Shown: positions 12,285 through 24,741 of the stretch, piece after piece
How the letters are laid out: each line of letters opens with the position of its first letter
Position numbering within the stretch: position 1 is the first letter of the stretch
The notes under the pieces: generated by a model
Seen by the model: only the letters and a program-made list of their open reading frames with translations
Told to the model about the DNA's origin: nothing
The model's database searches: none
Source: Owenia fusiformis
Lineage: Eukaryota > Annelida > Polychaeta > Sabellida > Oweniidae
Assembly: GCA_903813345.2 (NCBI GenBank)
Contig: CAIIXF020000010.1
Location: 37,067,425-37,131,424, forward strand
Direction of reading: 5' to 3'
DNA: 64,000 nt
Made by a program: the position numbers and the translations under genes

Positions 12285-12848
12285 GTGTGATTATTTGAAC
12301 AAGATTATTTCAATATAACACGATTCTTCTTGAAGTATTTTTGAATTATTCTTGAGTTCAGGTTTCACACAAATAGATAGCTGGTAGAAATCATGTAAAG
12401 TGTGAGTCAATTGGATTTTGCGTCTATGAAACCTAAACAATAAGCATTCAAATAGCTTTAATACAATATTTTATTGGTCTCATACATTTTACTAAACAAC
12501 AAACATTGAAAGTATATTCATATTTTGTAAATTTCAGATAAATGTACAATTAATCTGAGTCCTCGTCAAAAATAACATGTCAGAGAGGCAGCAAAATACA
12601 AAATACAATGCAAAATATACAAATTGCATGTTTTGCATATAAAATATAAATGTTTATTTGACTGTTGTCTTTTGATTGCTTAATTTTAGGTTTGATGTTC
12701 ACACTATTAGCCAATTGACACACATACTGTAAGATGTGTTATTAATTATTCATAGATAGCTAGTACCAATTATATAACATATGTTATCCTCATTATATCA
12801 TGTACATAGACAGTAGTAAATTGTCACAACATAAATATAAAATTTTAG
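12285..12848. other. Non-coding spacer
   Basis: AT-rich sequence between two mobile elements. I see no gene or repeat in it. Confidence 0.5.
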
Positions 12849-12852
12849 TTAA

Positions 12853-13198
12853 AGGGATACTTCCTATTATTACGCATTTATTTATCAAATCTTTATGGAA
12901 ATGGTAAATAAAAAATGATACTCTAGATGAAATATGGTTAAATATATATTAAACATTTTTTTAATGATTTTTTTTCAAAATTTCGCTTCTTGTAATCTCA
13001 ACTATATTTATAGATCATCAATCTCAGAAAAACAAATTTTCATAGAAAGAATAATTTTTAATAGCAATAGTTTTTTCTGGAATCTGTTTTATTTCATCTT
13101 TAAGAAAGTAAAATTTCTTATTTAATTGAAAGATATCATGTCTTTGACAGATAATGGTGGATGTTTTGCCTTAATTTATAGTGATAGAGAGTGTCCCT
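12853..13198. mobile_element. TTAA-flanked MITE, 346 bp
   Basis: TTAA at 12849-12852 and 13199-13202 flank a very AT-rich insert. Its ends are AGGGATACTTCC and the reverse complement AGGGACACTCTC. It shares the TTAA target and an AGG-type terminus with 5096-5606 and 60814-61532. Confidence 0.75.
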
Positions 13199-13348
13199 TT
13201 AAATAAATGTAAAAATGCTGATTATTACCTAGTTTTAGATAATACATATAGATGTTTTCTATTTGCAACTCTATATTAAAATGTTTGTGAGCCAAATAAA
13301 CTTTTTAGGATTAAATAAAAGGTAGACCTTTAGCAGATTGACATGTAT

Positions 13349-13435
13349 ACAGGGTGCACCTTACTGGTCTTTTAACTGCAAACCTGCTACCATAATCTCA
13401 TATATACCAGACATGTGCTTTTGTAACACCCTGTA
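13349..13435. mobile_element. Very small TA-flanked inverted-repeat element
   Basis: TACAGGGTG at the left and CACCCTGTA at the right, with TA on each side, enclose about 87 bp. The same CAGGGTG(G) terminus appears singly at 29227 and 42632. It could be a mariner-type MITE; the terminal repeat is short, so this is tentative. Confidence 0.45.
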
Positions 13436-13532
13436 TAGTAAACCAGGTACAGAAATATCTAAGATTTAGTTAATGTAACATACGTGTCAACTGAGGATTG
13501 AATCTTGGTTTTCATCGGTAGAATTTCATGAA

Positions 13533-14464
13533 AAAGACCATGTGCAGCAGGCCCGTAGCCAGGATTTGCCAAATTGGGGGTTCAATTTTCAAAAATTTCC
13601 AGGGGGGGTTCACATTTGACAATTTTGGCCCAAATTAGGCTAAAATCACTTGAGAAGTGCTCAAAATGGTCAAAAACTGCATGATTTTTAAAGAATTTTT
13701 GGCCAGGGGGGGTTCGCCCGAACCCTGCGAACCCCCCCTGGCTACGGGCCTGTGCAGTATGGCAAGTGATTTTAGATGGTCATATCTTTTACCATGAGTA
13801 CTTTCTGGGCATAAATACAGTGTTTTTTTAAAACAATATGTTTTCTTTCAAGTAAAGTACCCATGATGATAAAATATCAATCGAACAATTCGAAAAATTA
13901 TGAATAGGGACCCCATGTCAACATTTTTTTCAAAATATTGAACCTATTTACTCAAAAGAGGATCTCCCTTTTCTGATTTTTATTGCATAAAAAGATTATT
14001 CAACAAGGGGTCTAAAACATCTTCAAAAATATAATTGTATTGAAAGTCTAGTTTTGAAGATATCAATTTTAGATGACCAAAATGATGCTGAAAACAATGG
14101 ATAGCACGAGTTTTCCCTATGGGAAGATAACATGGGATATGGTTTTTAACTTTAATGCATTTCAATATGCATCCCCTTTTCAGAAATTGTTCATATAGTG
14201 TAGAAGAAACTTTTGATATGTTTAAATTGAGAAAAGCAAGATCCTCTTTTTAGAAAATAAGCCTAACATTTTTTAAAAAGTGCCAGGGTGGGGCCCTAAT
14301 CCATAATTTTTCAGAGAGCTGGATTGATATTCTACTACCATGGGGACTTCACTTGAAAGAAAACATATTGTTTTAATAAAAAACATTGTTTTTATGGCCA
14401 GAAAGTACTCATGGTGAAAGATGTGACTGTCTAAAATCACTTGCCATACTGCACATGGACCTTT
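13533..14464. mobile_element. Foldback family C, copy 1, split by a hAT MITE
   Basis: Inverted arms of about 190 bp start AAAGACCATGTGCAGTATGG and end at the complementary CCATACTGCACATGGACCTTT. The arms include ACCATGAGTACTTTCTGG and its complement. Related copies are 57438-58160 (full) and 28100-28277 (right arm only). It has no open reading frame. The left terminus is interrupted by the 205 bp element at 13548-13752. Confidence 0.85.
13548..13752. mobile_element. hAT-like MITE with TGCAG target duplication
   Basis: Perfect 16 bp terminal inverted repeats, CAGGCCCGTAGCCAGG and CCTGGCTACGGGCCTG. The flanks are TGCAG at 13543-13547 and 13753-13757. The related arm at 14446-14460 shows the uninterrupted site as the complement of CATGTGCAGTATGG, so the insertion point and duplication are certain. 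CAGG-type ends fit hAT elements, although their target duplications are usually 8 bp. Confidence 0.85.
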
Positions 14465-17400
14465 GGATTTTGAGCAAACAGTGCACATCAAAAAACCATA
14501 CAGAAAAATGAAGTTTAATACATCAACAGATATAATGTATCAAATCAATAGATCTGCTATGCAGTACCAATAGACTTACTCTTCCTCCTACAGATTTACT
14601 GTTTCTTGCCACAAAAATGACATTGCTCTTGTATAGTATTGTTACTGAAAACACGGTTTTGTGAAGTTTAAAATGAAATGTGTCCTCCTAAAATCTCAAA
14701 ATAGCATGTATCATATGCATGTCTGTCTTTCTGAGGCACAGATAAGTATTATTGTGTACTTGATCTTAAAACAAGATTTGTTTAACTCTGTAGAAACATA
14801 TTACCTTTCTCCCCTGGGAGGTTTTTTGAACGATGCATCTGAAAAACATATGATGAAAATATGTTTGAATCTCAACTTTATATTAGGTGTTTAACACAAA
14901 CACATAGTACCATCATGTCTAGTGTCCATATCAGTAAATTTGTACATGTTCTATTTTTGTCAGCTTTTTGTGTTTTAATAAATTCTTGAAACAAACATAT
15001 TGCTTCTGTCATCTGTGAATATGTAAAGCAGATTATATCACTCTATAGGCACGTGGGAATTTATTTGAAGGAGGGATATACAAGGGAAATTTCTTCTTTT
15101 AAAAGATTTAAAAAAATAAATAAATGCATTGAAATCCTTATTCTTATTTATCAGAGTCCCTATTTATCTTATCTCAAGGCTATTAGTGGAGTCAGTTATG
15201 ACAATAGAACCCTTGAATTGCACTTGCTATATATACGGCACCAAATTTTGACATAAGTATATTGAATACATATATTTTTAATATCTAACTAAGTGGTGTT
15301 GAAAAGTAGCCCCAGTTGATAATAGCAGGCCTCGAAAACTTTGCACATTTACATTGGGCTCCATGTTAATTTATCAATCTTCAAAAGTTTCTCAGCAGAA
15401 CAGATCTAGAGTTATAATGCCCATATTCCTAGTATGTTATAATAACATGATTATTATTCAAAATAAGAAAGGTTAAATTTTTTTTTTACATAGTTGAAAA
15501 GATACTGGCGTTTGAATTTTGGAAAATCCCCATTGGCTGCCATTATAAATATGCAAGACAACATAAATGTCAAATGTTTAGGCCATAACATATTTTGTGT
15601 ATTTGGGAGGTACATTATCAATTGTTGGCATCAAAAAGCATTAAAAGTAGATTTAAATACATTTTGAATCTTTCCTTAACTAATACAACCTTCAAACATG
15701 AAAAAACTATTCAAATAAGGAGAAATTATTTTTCCCTGGAAAAAACTGGTGGGGTGGGGTTACCGAGGAAGTGAAATTTCATATTTGTCCACTACATATA
15801 TTTCCTATAGTTTTAATATGTTGCTACATACATATCAATTCACAAATTATACCATGTTTCACAACTATTGCACTTTGTCAGATGTTAAATCATCAATTGG
15901 CTGGCCTATAATTATCATTAAGGAATTACGAAAATTACTGACGAAGATATGACGAAGAATGTTGAAATTTTAAGATCTGACCAAGTCATTGACCCTTGAA
16001 CTAGATAAAAATGTGAGCTCTAATTTACGAGCATATGGCATTATTTTTGCTTCTTTATTCATTAATTCAGTCAAATATGTGCGATATATGAAATATTAAT
16101 ATTCGCTAAATCATTTTTCCATTAGTTAAAAACGTTTATATGTTTGTTACAGCAAATCAAGTTTTCAAAACAGCCAATCACTTAATATTATGTGCATTGA
16201 ATTACATATTTCATTCGCTAAATGATTTGTTTTTTGCAAAAATGGTTATGGTATTCCTTAAGAGTAACACATTATATGCACAATATTGAATTTCTATTTG
16301 AACCTTACCGAAATAAGTTTGCCTATATTTACCAAATGGTTTATTTTTCTATGACATAGTTATGCATTTTACCGAAAGCTATTTTGCTATTTACCGAATG
16401 CAATAAAGTAATATTCGATAATTTTCGTTGTTGTTCGTTGTTGACCTCGAGATTTGCAAACTGGCCGCGCAGCTATTCTACATCGTTCAAATATATCGCG
16501 TGACTGAAAGTCTCGTAAAGTATCGAAAAATAACGAAATTTATCGAATGTGGCTTTCGGTATTTACCGAATATAAATCATTTAAATACCGAATGTACAAA
16601 TAATTAATTGAATTATACGGGCATTAAGAAAAAAACAAATAGATTCGCTGCATCACACAAATACACATACACTGTGTATAAGTATCAAATGTGAATGTCA
16701 ACACAAAGAACAAGTGAAACTATTTAGCGAATATAAATTACATACATTATTACATTTGATAAAATAAAAAAACATTCGATAAATTGGATAAAGGTTTGGT
16801 AAATTGATTATTTTATTTGGTATTAATGGAATATTTAATGTACCCAATAAAGAAGCAGTTTAAACACCATACGAGCAGGCCATACACATTTGTTAACTAA
16901 GCATATAAGCAGCTTAAAGTAAGCTCTTCTGGTTGGCGAGAAATTTTAGCCTGAGAAAGAAATAAGAATAAGAAGAAAACTGGCAAAAGTAAAAATCCAG
17001 ATTTTCTATCTGGAATCTAATAACAAAACTGGCAAAAGTAATAGTCTCTGGATTTTCAATGTGGAGTCCAAAAAGGAAAACAGGCAAAGCAACAGACTCT
17101 AGATTTTTAATCTGGAGTCTAATAAACTGTATCTGAATACACATACATCTCGGTCGATAAATAGCAAGCGAGAATACTAAAAGGTTCGACTTTCAGTAAG
17201 TTTTAAAATTATATTCGTTAGATGATCAAATATAAGCGTTCTATTATAATCCATAAATAAATATTTTATTCACACAAATCAAAAATATTTCAGTTAATTA
17301 TTTTTCATCTAAAACAGGTCAATAATTTGTTCAATATGAATTAACACAGCCAAAAACATATAAGATGTGTAGCCAGTTTAAGAAATATAATGTTATTTGA

Positions 17401-18560
17401 ACGATGACATACGCGCCATTCGACCTATTCCATGATCGTATAAGCTACATATATCTAGATCATTACTATGGGTATGATTGAATATAAATATCTAAACCCA
17501 AATGCCCAAAGGAATTGACCAAAAAACTGTTAAAAACCTAGAAAGAAAAGCAAACGTTTAGTTTAAACCTGTCATAAGAAAATGTAACCTCCATTTTATC
17601 ACTATAAGGAACAATAATCTCAAATGAATATCAATCTCTAGTATAAATTTGCTAATCAATATATGTATACCACCAATATTTTATTTTTATTTATTTATAA
17701 ACTCGGATTTCTTAACCTATTTGCATTGATATTTATCAGCATGTTAATGTGTGTGCGATCAGCTCTTAAAAGCGGGATGTTTAATATGTCTTAGTCACAA
17801 AATGTAGTTTTACTATGTATAAACGATTTGTCTAATATTTGTATCTTCTGCAATAGAAGGTGTGTTTTACTATCTAAATTGCAGACAATGGAGACATATG
17901 ATTACGTCTTGGTATTTCTGTTGTGAATTCAAGTTGCCTTGAGTAGGTTATTTTTTTACTTATATCAATTGTCTTTGTAAAACTTTGATAAGCATGTGTT
18001 GGAGGATACAAAATGATTTTTAATGATGCGAAATGCAATGATACACTTAAACGTTAGTTGCACTAATATTTCTGTGTTTTTCTTTAAACGATGACAAAGT
18101 ATGAGTCGTTGCCAAACCAGGGAACACTATTTTTTCACTTTTCACTCTAGTTTACATATGATCGTATTATAACTGTGAGAATAGCGATGTATCAGTAACC
18201 TTTAAATCCATATTCCACATGTTGCGCTTACTTTTTATATTTATAACCAACGCAAATCCATGCAACTTACTAACTTATACAATTACTGTTCACATTGACC
18301 AATGTGGTCTCTAGTTTATTTTGTGATTGTCAACAATTAAGCGCTATTTTCTATCATAGTATGGTATATAGTTTATTATCTGTAACCTCAACTTAATATA
18401 AAAGCTTTCGGGAAAGTACACTGCAACTAAAATTAATCGTATTAGTCATGGTTTATTTTGACATGCTCCAAAAACGCAATGATTACATGGTATTGAGACT
18501 AAAAAAAGTATCACGAGCGGTCGTTATGTGGATTGTTATTTGACAATTGAACAGAGAAAG
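14465..18560. other. 4 kb stretch with no recognised gene
   Basis: Mostly AT-rich. The part from about 16040 to 16870 is scattered with TACCGAA and ATTCG(A/C)TAAA motifs and begins and ends with complementary GCTTCTTTATT/AATAAAGAAGC, so it may be an old element. A short tandem array sits at 16976-17135. Open frames here are short and show no domain signal. Confidence 0.45.
16976..17135. repeat. About 51 bp tandem repeat, three units
   Basis: Units follow the pattern GGCAAAAGTAAAAATCCAGA, then TTTTCTATCTGGAATCTAAT. Each unit also carries a small inverted repeat, CCAGATTTT..ATCTGG. Confidence 0.8.
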
Positions 18561-19879
18561 TATTAGTGGGCTGTATAGCAAGGTTGGTCGGGGTCGGGAG
18601 CTGGGGATAATTTTATTGCTTAAATATAACCATATCATCATCCTACATTAGAATCCACTCAGTCTAACATCAATTTCTGGTGCGAAAGTTGTCATTTTTG
18701 CGTTTTACCCCCCTTGAAGACAAATTCTAGGGGGTACCATGACTAATGCTTATAACTAAAGAAGTATTTATTTGATCATCTTCATTTTTGGCATGGGTAA
18801 TTAACAGGTATGTAAAAGTAAAGTTTCAAAAATTCATAAAAATCGGGTGATTAATCCATTCTAAAGATAATAATTCAGGTATTTTCAAGGGTCAATTTCA
18901 ACATTTTCTGAATGTCGACATGAAGTAAAAATAACATTATGACCCAATGACATAAGTATTGAATGTTTTTAGGCTTTAGAAAATAATTTGACTATATAAG
19001 CTAAAATAATAACATAAGAATTGTAGCATATTGATAATTCTTCATCGCCATCCAGGCACAAATAAACCCCACCCCCTCCCCATTTTCGAATATAAAGGTC
19101 TATACCTGAAACTTCCTCAAATAGCTATATTTCAGAAACTATTATTGCCTACATTCCAAAATTCCTCATGGTGATTATACTCATCATACTCTGCATAATA
19201 GATATATAATTGAGATTTATCCATTCTATAGCTAATAATTAAGGTATTTTCAAGGTTCAATTTCAGCATTTTCAGAATGTCGCCATGAAGTAAAAATCAC
19301 ATGACCCAATGACACATTTATTAAATGTTTTTAGGCTTTAGAAAATAATTTGACTATATAAGCTAAGATAATAACAAAAGAATTGTACGATATTGATAAT
19401 TCTTCATCGCCATCCAGGGATAAATACCCCCCCCCCATTTGCAAAGATATGTAGCCATGAAGTAAAATCACATGACCCAATGACATATTTATTAAATGTT
19501 TTTAGGCTTTAGAAAATAATTTGACTTTATAAGCTAAGATTATAACAAAAGAATTGTACGATATTGATAATTCTTCATCGCCATCCAGGGATAAATACCC
19601 CCCCCCTCCCATTTGCGAAAATAAAGTTTTTTTTATCATACTCTGCATATTATACATATAATCGAAGTCTTAACACTTTTTGAGGGCGTAGCTTATCATA
19701 ATAGTATATTTATTAGACATCTTAGAAATCAAAATATATGTTTTAGAAGGTTGTCACAACACTACAACAGAGGTATTTTGGATTGTCATCATTTTTGAGA
19801 ATATTACAACAAGAACACAAATGTGTACAAAATGTCCCCACCTATTGGTGATCCCGTCAAATGGTTATCCTAAAAATGA

Positions 19880-20890
19880 GTAGACAAGACTTTACAGACA
19901 CAATTTTAGGACGGAAAATCCAAAATGGCCACCTTAAAATTTACCCAGAATGCCAAAGAATTAGTCAGTTCTAGATTTTCATACTAAGAAATTGATCCGT
20001 CACACAGTTAACCAGAAAACATGTAAACAAGACTTTACAGACAAGATTTGAGGACAGAAAATCCAAAATGGCTGCCTTGACATTTATCGAGAATGCCAAA
20101 AAACTAATATGTTCCAGATTTTCATACTATGAATCATCCCTGAAAATTTGAAATTGATCTACCAAACGGTTCATCTGGAAATGGGTAGACAAGAGTTTAC
20201 AAACAAGATTTTAGGACAGAAAATCCAAAATGACTGCCTAATTGACATTTACCCAGAATGCCCAAAAACTAATCAGATCTAGATTTTCATACTAAGAATC
20301 ATCCCTGAAAATTTGAAATTGATCTACCAAACGGTTCACCTAAAAACGTGTAGACAAGACTTTACAGGCAAGATTTTAGGACAGAAAATCCAAAATGGCT
20401 GCCTTGACATTTACCCAGAATGCCAAAAAACTAATCAGATTTAGATTTTCATATTAAGAATCATCCCTGAAAATTTGAAATTGATCTACCAAATGGTTCA
20501 CCTAAAAACGCGTAGACAAGACTTTACAGGCAAGATTTTAAGACGGAAAATCCAAAATGGCTGCCTTGACATTTATCCAGAATGCCAAAAAACTAATCAG
20601 ATCTAGATGTTCATACTAAGAATCATCCCTGAAAATTTCAAATTGATCTACCAAACGGTTCACCTGGAAATGCGTAGACAAGACTTTACAGACAAGATTT
20701 TAGGACGGAAAATCCAAAATGGCTGCCTTGACATTTACCCAGAATGCCCAAAAACTAATCAGATCTAGATTTTCATACTAAGAATCATCCCTGAAAATTT
20801 GAAATTGACCTACCAAATGGTTCACCTGGAAATGCATAGACAAGACTTTACAGACAAGATTTTAGGACGGAAAAATCCAAAATGGCCGAC
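19880..20890. repeat. About 160 bp tandem array, seven units
   Basis: Units begin near GTAGACAAGACTTTACAGAC (19880, 20028, 20187, 20350, 20512, 20675, 20837). They contain GACGGAAAATCCAAAATGGC, then CATTTACCCAGAATGCC and TGAAAATTTGAAATTGATC. Confidence 0.85.
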
Positions 20891-21356
20891 AATAAAAAAG
20901 TGATTATGAGTTTTTGCTGATTTCTTTTTACAAAATTATCACATATAACTACTGTTAACAATAACATAGGCTTTTACAACAAAGTACACCTGAAATTATT
21001 TATGAAGCTACTAAATAGATAAAGTATGAAAACTGAAAAACACCATTCAATATGATACAAAGTATTATCGTGCGCTAACTTTTCTTATAACATTCAAAAT
21101 GGCTGACATGACTGAGCTAACAGGTCCAAAACCTAATCAGATCTAGAATGAAGTGAGCTGAAAAGTTTTAAAAGCAACTGTGAAGCCGTTTTTCTTAAAG
21201 TTTGCAGACAAGGATTTTAGCATTTGACTTCAAAATGGCCGACAGGAAGTAGATATCGAGTTAATTTTTTTCATCCACATCTGAATGCACTCATAAGTTA
21301 TCCCTGAAAATTTGAAGGTGATATCTGTAGCGGTTTTGGAGAAAACTGCCGGACGT

Positions 21357-21422
21357 ACGGACAGACGGACAGACAGATGGACAGACAGACGGACAGACAG
21401 ACGGACAGACAGACGAACGGAC
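21357..21422. repeat. GGACAGAC microsatellite
   Basis: Tandem GGACAGAC/GGACAGACAGAC units. Open frames on the minus strand that read as Ser-Val-Arg-Leu repeats are translations of this array. Confidence 0.9.
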
Positions 21423-21722
21423 GCGCCTAGGCCGACAATATGGCCCCACACTATGTGGTGGGGACATAAAAACATATTTATATAATGTTATAATCACCTA
21501 TTTTCATTTAACATAATTGAAATATATTATCCAGCTAGTTTTAATGATTTCAGTATATGCATTTAATCCTGAGGTGCACTAAGGTTTGATATCCATGAAG
21601 TAATCGTTTCTTCTTTGTTTGAAATTTAGTCTCTAAGCATAAAACTATAAGGATTAAATCTGTATGCTTTAGGATATACACAATCAACACCGATGACAAA
21701 ACATTCAATTGACAACATTCAG

Positions 21723-22290
21723 TCAATTTGCTACCGACTCTTGTGGAAAAATGGCATTCGGATTTTCAGCCCATTGTATATCTAGTTCGCCATCTTCTAG
21801 GATCCATCCATTTTCTTCTGGAAAAGGTTTATCCATTTGGGCTTTGTGAGACTGCTTCCATATGTAACCTTGGTAGTTACATATTTTACAGTGATTGATG
21901 TCTCTTTCGAGTATTTGAAGATGCCTTTGGTCAAGAACTATAAATTTTCCAAGTTCTTGAAAGATTACATGCATGTCCTCCCTCTTGATCAGCTGTTTCA
22001 GAGGGTTTATTTTTCCCTTTCTCATGAAGGCATTGGTGGTATCACACCCTGTAAAACAGTGGATACGGATCAGGGTGGCTGTGATTGGATCACCCAAACC
22101 TGCTGCAACTGTCTTCAGATCAATTAGGTGCCTCTCGTTTGAAACTCCTGTGTCAAACAGTACTTTGAGAAGTAGGTGTTTGCTGTAAATAAGCAGGAGT
22201 ATGATAACATCTGTGTCTGGGGATCTGACAAGTATGGTCTTGGCCTCAGCCCCACCTGCCTAAATTGGCGTGTTCTGAATTTAAGAGAAG
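21723..22290 (-). pseudogene. PIN/FEN-like transposon gene remnant, left copy
   Basis: The minus frame is open from about 22290 to a stop near 21723. It begins with EAKTILVRSPDTDVIILLL, then DTGVSNERHLIDLKTV, and carries HCFTGCDTTNAFMRKGK. The end has IWKQSHKAQ and a Glu/Asp-rich tail. The SPDTDV and GCDTT...GKG motifs are typical of a protein family widespread in marine-animal repeats. They resemble acidic and helix motifs of FEN/XPG-type nucleases (GCDY...GxGxxxA); the nuclease reading is inference. Compared with the right copy, a central section after the LDQRH motif is missing, and no start region is present, so it is a remnant. Confidence 0.65.
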
Positions 22291-22390
22291 GCGTAGAGAT
22301 AAAATGCAACCACTGCTAGTGAAAGGTCCCAAAACTTAAGTCCCAAAAAATTGGAAGGACTTCCTTTCAAATAGCAAAAACAAATTCAGC

Positions 22391-23215
22391 TTGGTCAACT
22401 TATCCTCGCAGAATGGAAGAAAGACAAATATGAAAAAAATTCAGAACACGGCAATTTACTTTGTCTGTCAGGAGAAATGCTTCTCACTCACAAGTGATGG
22501 GTCACATGTTGTTAGTGAGGAAGTCCTAGACCTAGTCCTAGACACTGGAGTTTTGAACAGGAGGTTTCTAATTGATCTGAAGACAGTTGCAGCAGGTTTG
22601 AGTGATCCAATCACAGCCACCCTGATCGGTATCCACTGTTTTACAGGGTGTGATACCACCAATGCCTTCATGAGAAAGGGAAAAATAAACCCTCTGAAAC
22701 AACTGATCAAGAGAGAGGACATGCATGCAATCTTTCAAGAACTTGGAAAATCGATAGTTCTTGACCAAAGGCATATTCAAAAACTCAAAAGATTTGAGTG
22801 CACCATGTACGGGGAAAAGAAAAAAACAGACATCAATCATGTACGATACATACATTTTGCCAACAGATTTCAACCTCAAGCCTCTTTCAACAACTATGAT
22901 GGGATAGACATCACTCTCCTTCCTCCATGCAGGTCATCCCTTATTCAACATTGCAAAAGATGTAACTACCAAGGTTACATATGGAAGTGGTCTCACAAAG
23001 CCCAAAGGGATATACCTTCTCCAGCAGAAAATGGATGGATCCTAGAAGATGGTGAACTTGATATACAATGGGCTGAAAATCCAAATGCCATTCTTCCACA
23101 AGAGTTGGTAGACATTTATAACAAAGAATCAGATGACGAAATTGATGTTGATATGACAGATAATGAAGTCAACAATTTCATAGATGAAATCTTTTTAGGT
23201 GATGTTGATAACTAA
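22391..23215 (+). pseudogene. PIN/FEN-like transposon gene remnant, right copy
   Basis: About 274 codons are open, ending in a TAA at 23213-23215. In order: an N-terminal part with FVCQEKCFSLTSDGS, then DTGVLNRRFLIDLKTV, the HCFTGCDTTNAFMRKGK motif near residue 80-95, a section with LPPCRSSLIQHCKR, then GYIWKWSHKAQ and LPQELVDIYNKES, and an acidic end. The EADTR/SPDTDV block found in the left copy is absent here, which looks like an internal deletion. No methionine start is convincing. The two arms thus keep different parts of one ancestral gene. Related proteins are common in repeats of marine animals; the function is unknown. Confidence 0.65.
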
Positions 23216-24741
23216 CAATGTTCAACTGCTTGAAGCAAATGTTGAAGTGAATACTCAAGCAAATTGTATTGGTGAAGTTATTCAAAAACATATTGGTCGA
23301 ACATATTAATCATTATTGAATGTTGTCAAGCATATTGACTGGATGTTGTCAATTGAATGTTTAATCATCGGTATTGATTATGTATATCCTAAAGCATACA
23401 GATTTAATCCTTATAGTTTTATGCTTAGAGACTAAATTTCAAACAAAGAAGAAACGATTACTTCATGGATATCAAACCTTAGTGCACCTCAGGATTAAAT
23501 GCATATACTGAAATCATTAAAACTAGCTGGATAATATATTTCAATTATGTTAAATGAAAATAGGTGATTATTACATTATATAAATATGTTTTTGTAATAT
23601 TCTCAAAAATGATGACAATCCAAAATATCTCTCTTGTAGTGTTGTGACAACCTTCTAAAATATATACTTTGATTTCTAAGCTGTCTAATAAATATACTAT
23701 TATTATTAGCTACACCCTCAAAAAAGTGTTAAGACTTCAATTATATGTATAATATGCAGAGTATGATGTGTATAATCAACAAGAGAAATTTTGGAATAGA
23801 GGCTGTAATAGTTTCTGAAATATAGCTATTTCAGAAAGTTTCAGGTAAAAATCTTTATTTTCGCAAATGGGGGAGGGGTATTTATCCCTGGATGGCGATG
23901 AAGAATTATCAATATCGTACAATGCTTATGTTATTATCTTAGCTTATATAGTCAAATTATTTTCTAAAGCCTAAAAACATTTAATAAATATGTCATTGGG
24001 TCATGTAATTTTTACTTCATGGCGACATTCCGAAAATGCTGAAATTGAACCTTGAAAATACCTTAATTATTAGCTATAGAATGGATAAATCTCAATTATA
24101 TATCTATTATGCAGAGTATGATGTGTATAATCACCATGAGGAATTTTGGAATGTAGGCAATAATAGTTTCTGAAATATAGCTATTTGAGGAAGTTTCAGG
24201 TATAGACCTTTATATTCGAAAATGGGGAGGGGGTGGGGTTTATTTGTGCCTGGATGGCGATGAAGAATTATCAATATGCTACAATTCTTATGTTATTATT
24301 TTAGCTTATATAGTCAAATTATTTTCTAAAGCCTAAAAACATTCAATTAATATGTCATTGGGTCATAATGTTATTTTCACTTCATGTCGACATTCAGAAA
24401 ATGTTGAAATTGACCCTTGAAAATACCTGAATTATTATCTTTAGAATGGACTAATCACCCGAATTGTATGAATTTTTCAAATTTTACTTTTACATACCTG
24501 TTACTTAACCATGCCAAAAATGAAGATGATCAAATAAATACTTCTTTAGTTATAAGCATTTGTCATTGTACCCCCAAGAATTTGTCTTCAAGAGGGGTAA
24601 AACTCAAAAATGACAACTTTCACACCAGAAATTGATGTTAGACTGAGTGGATTCTAATGTAGGATGATTATATGGTTATATTTAGGCAATAAAATTATCC
24701 CCAGCTCCCGACCCCGACCAACCTTGCTATACAGCCCACTA

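Larger units (their letters stand above)
19811..21467. mobile_element. Insertion in the left arm, with internal tandem array
   Basis: Comparison with the uninterrupted right arm near 23575-23620 places extra DNA between ATATTACAA and AAACATATTT. Just inside its ends are ATGTCCCCACC (19832) and GGTGGGGACAT (21457), an inverted repeat. The interior has the 160 bp array at 19880-20890 and a GGACAGAC microsatellite at 21359-21420. I see no clear target duplication and no coding sequence, so the class is unknown. Confidence 0.75.
18564..24741. mobile_element. 6.2 kb near-palindromic transposon with two gene remnants
   Basis: The outer ends are TAGTGGGCTGTATAGCAAGG and its complement, with TAT directly outside both (18561-18563 and 24742-24744). 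The inverted repeats run from the ends almost to the centre near 22350. The left arm is lengthened by the insertion at 19811-21467. Each arm holds a decayed copy of the same gene, on opposite strands and head to head (21723-22290 minus, 22391-23215 plus). A further right arm is at 1-1445. The superfamily is not identified. A transcript reading through the element would fold into a long hairpin. Confidence 0.85.

Noticed and set aside
21230-21497. Minus-strand frames with Ser-Val-Arg-Leu or Pro-Ser-Val-Cys repeats
   Set aside because: They are translations of the GGACAGAC microsatellite.
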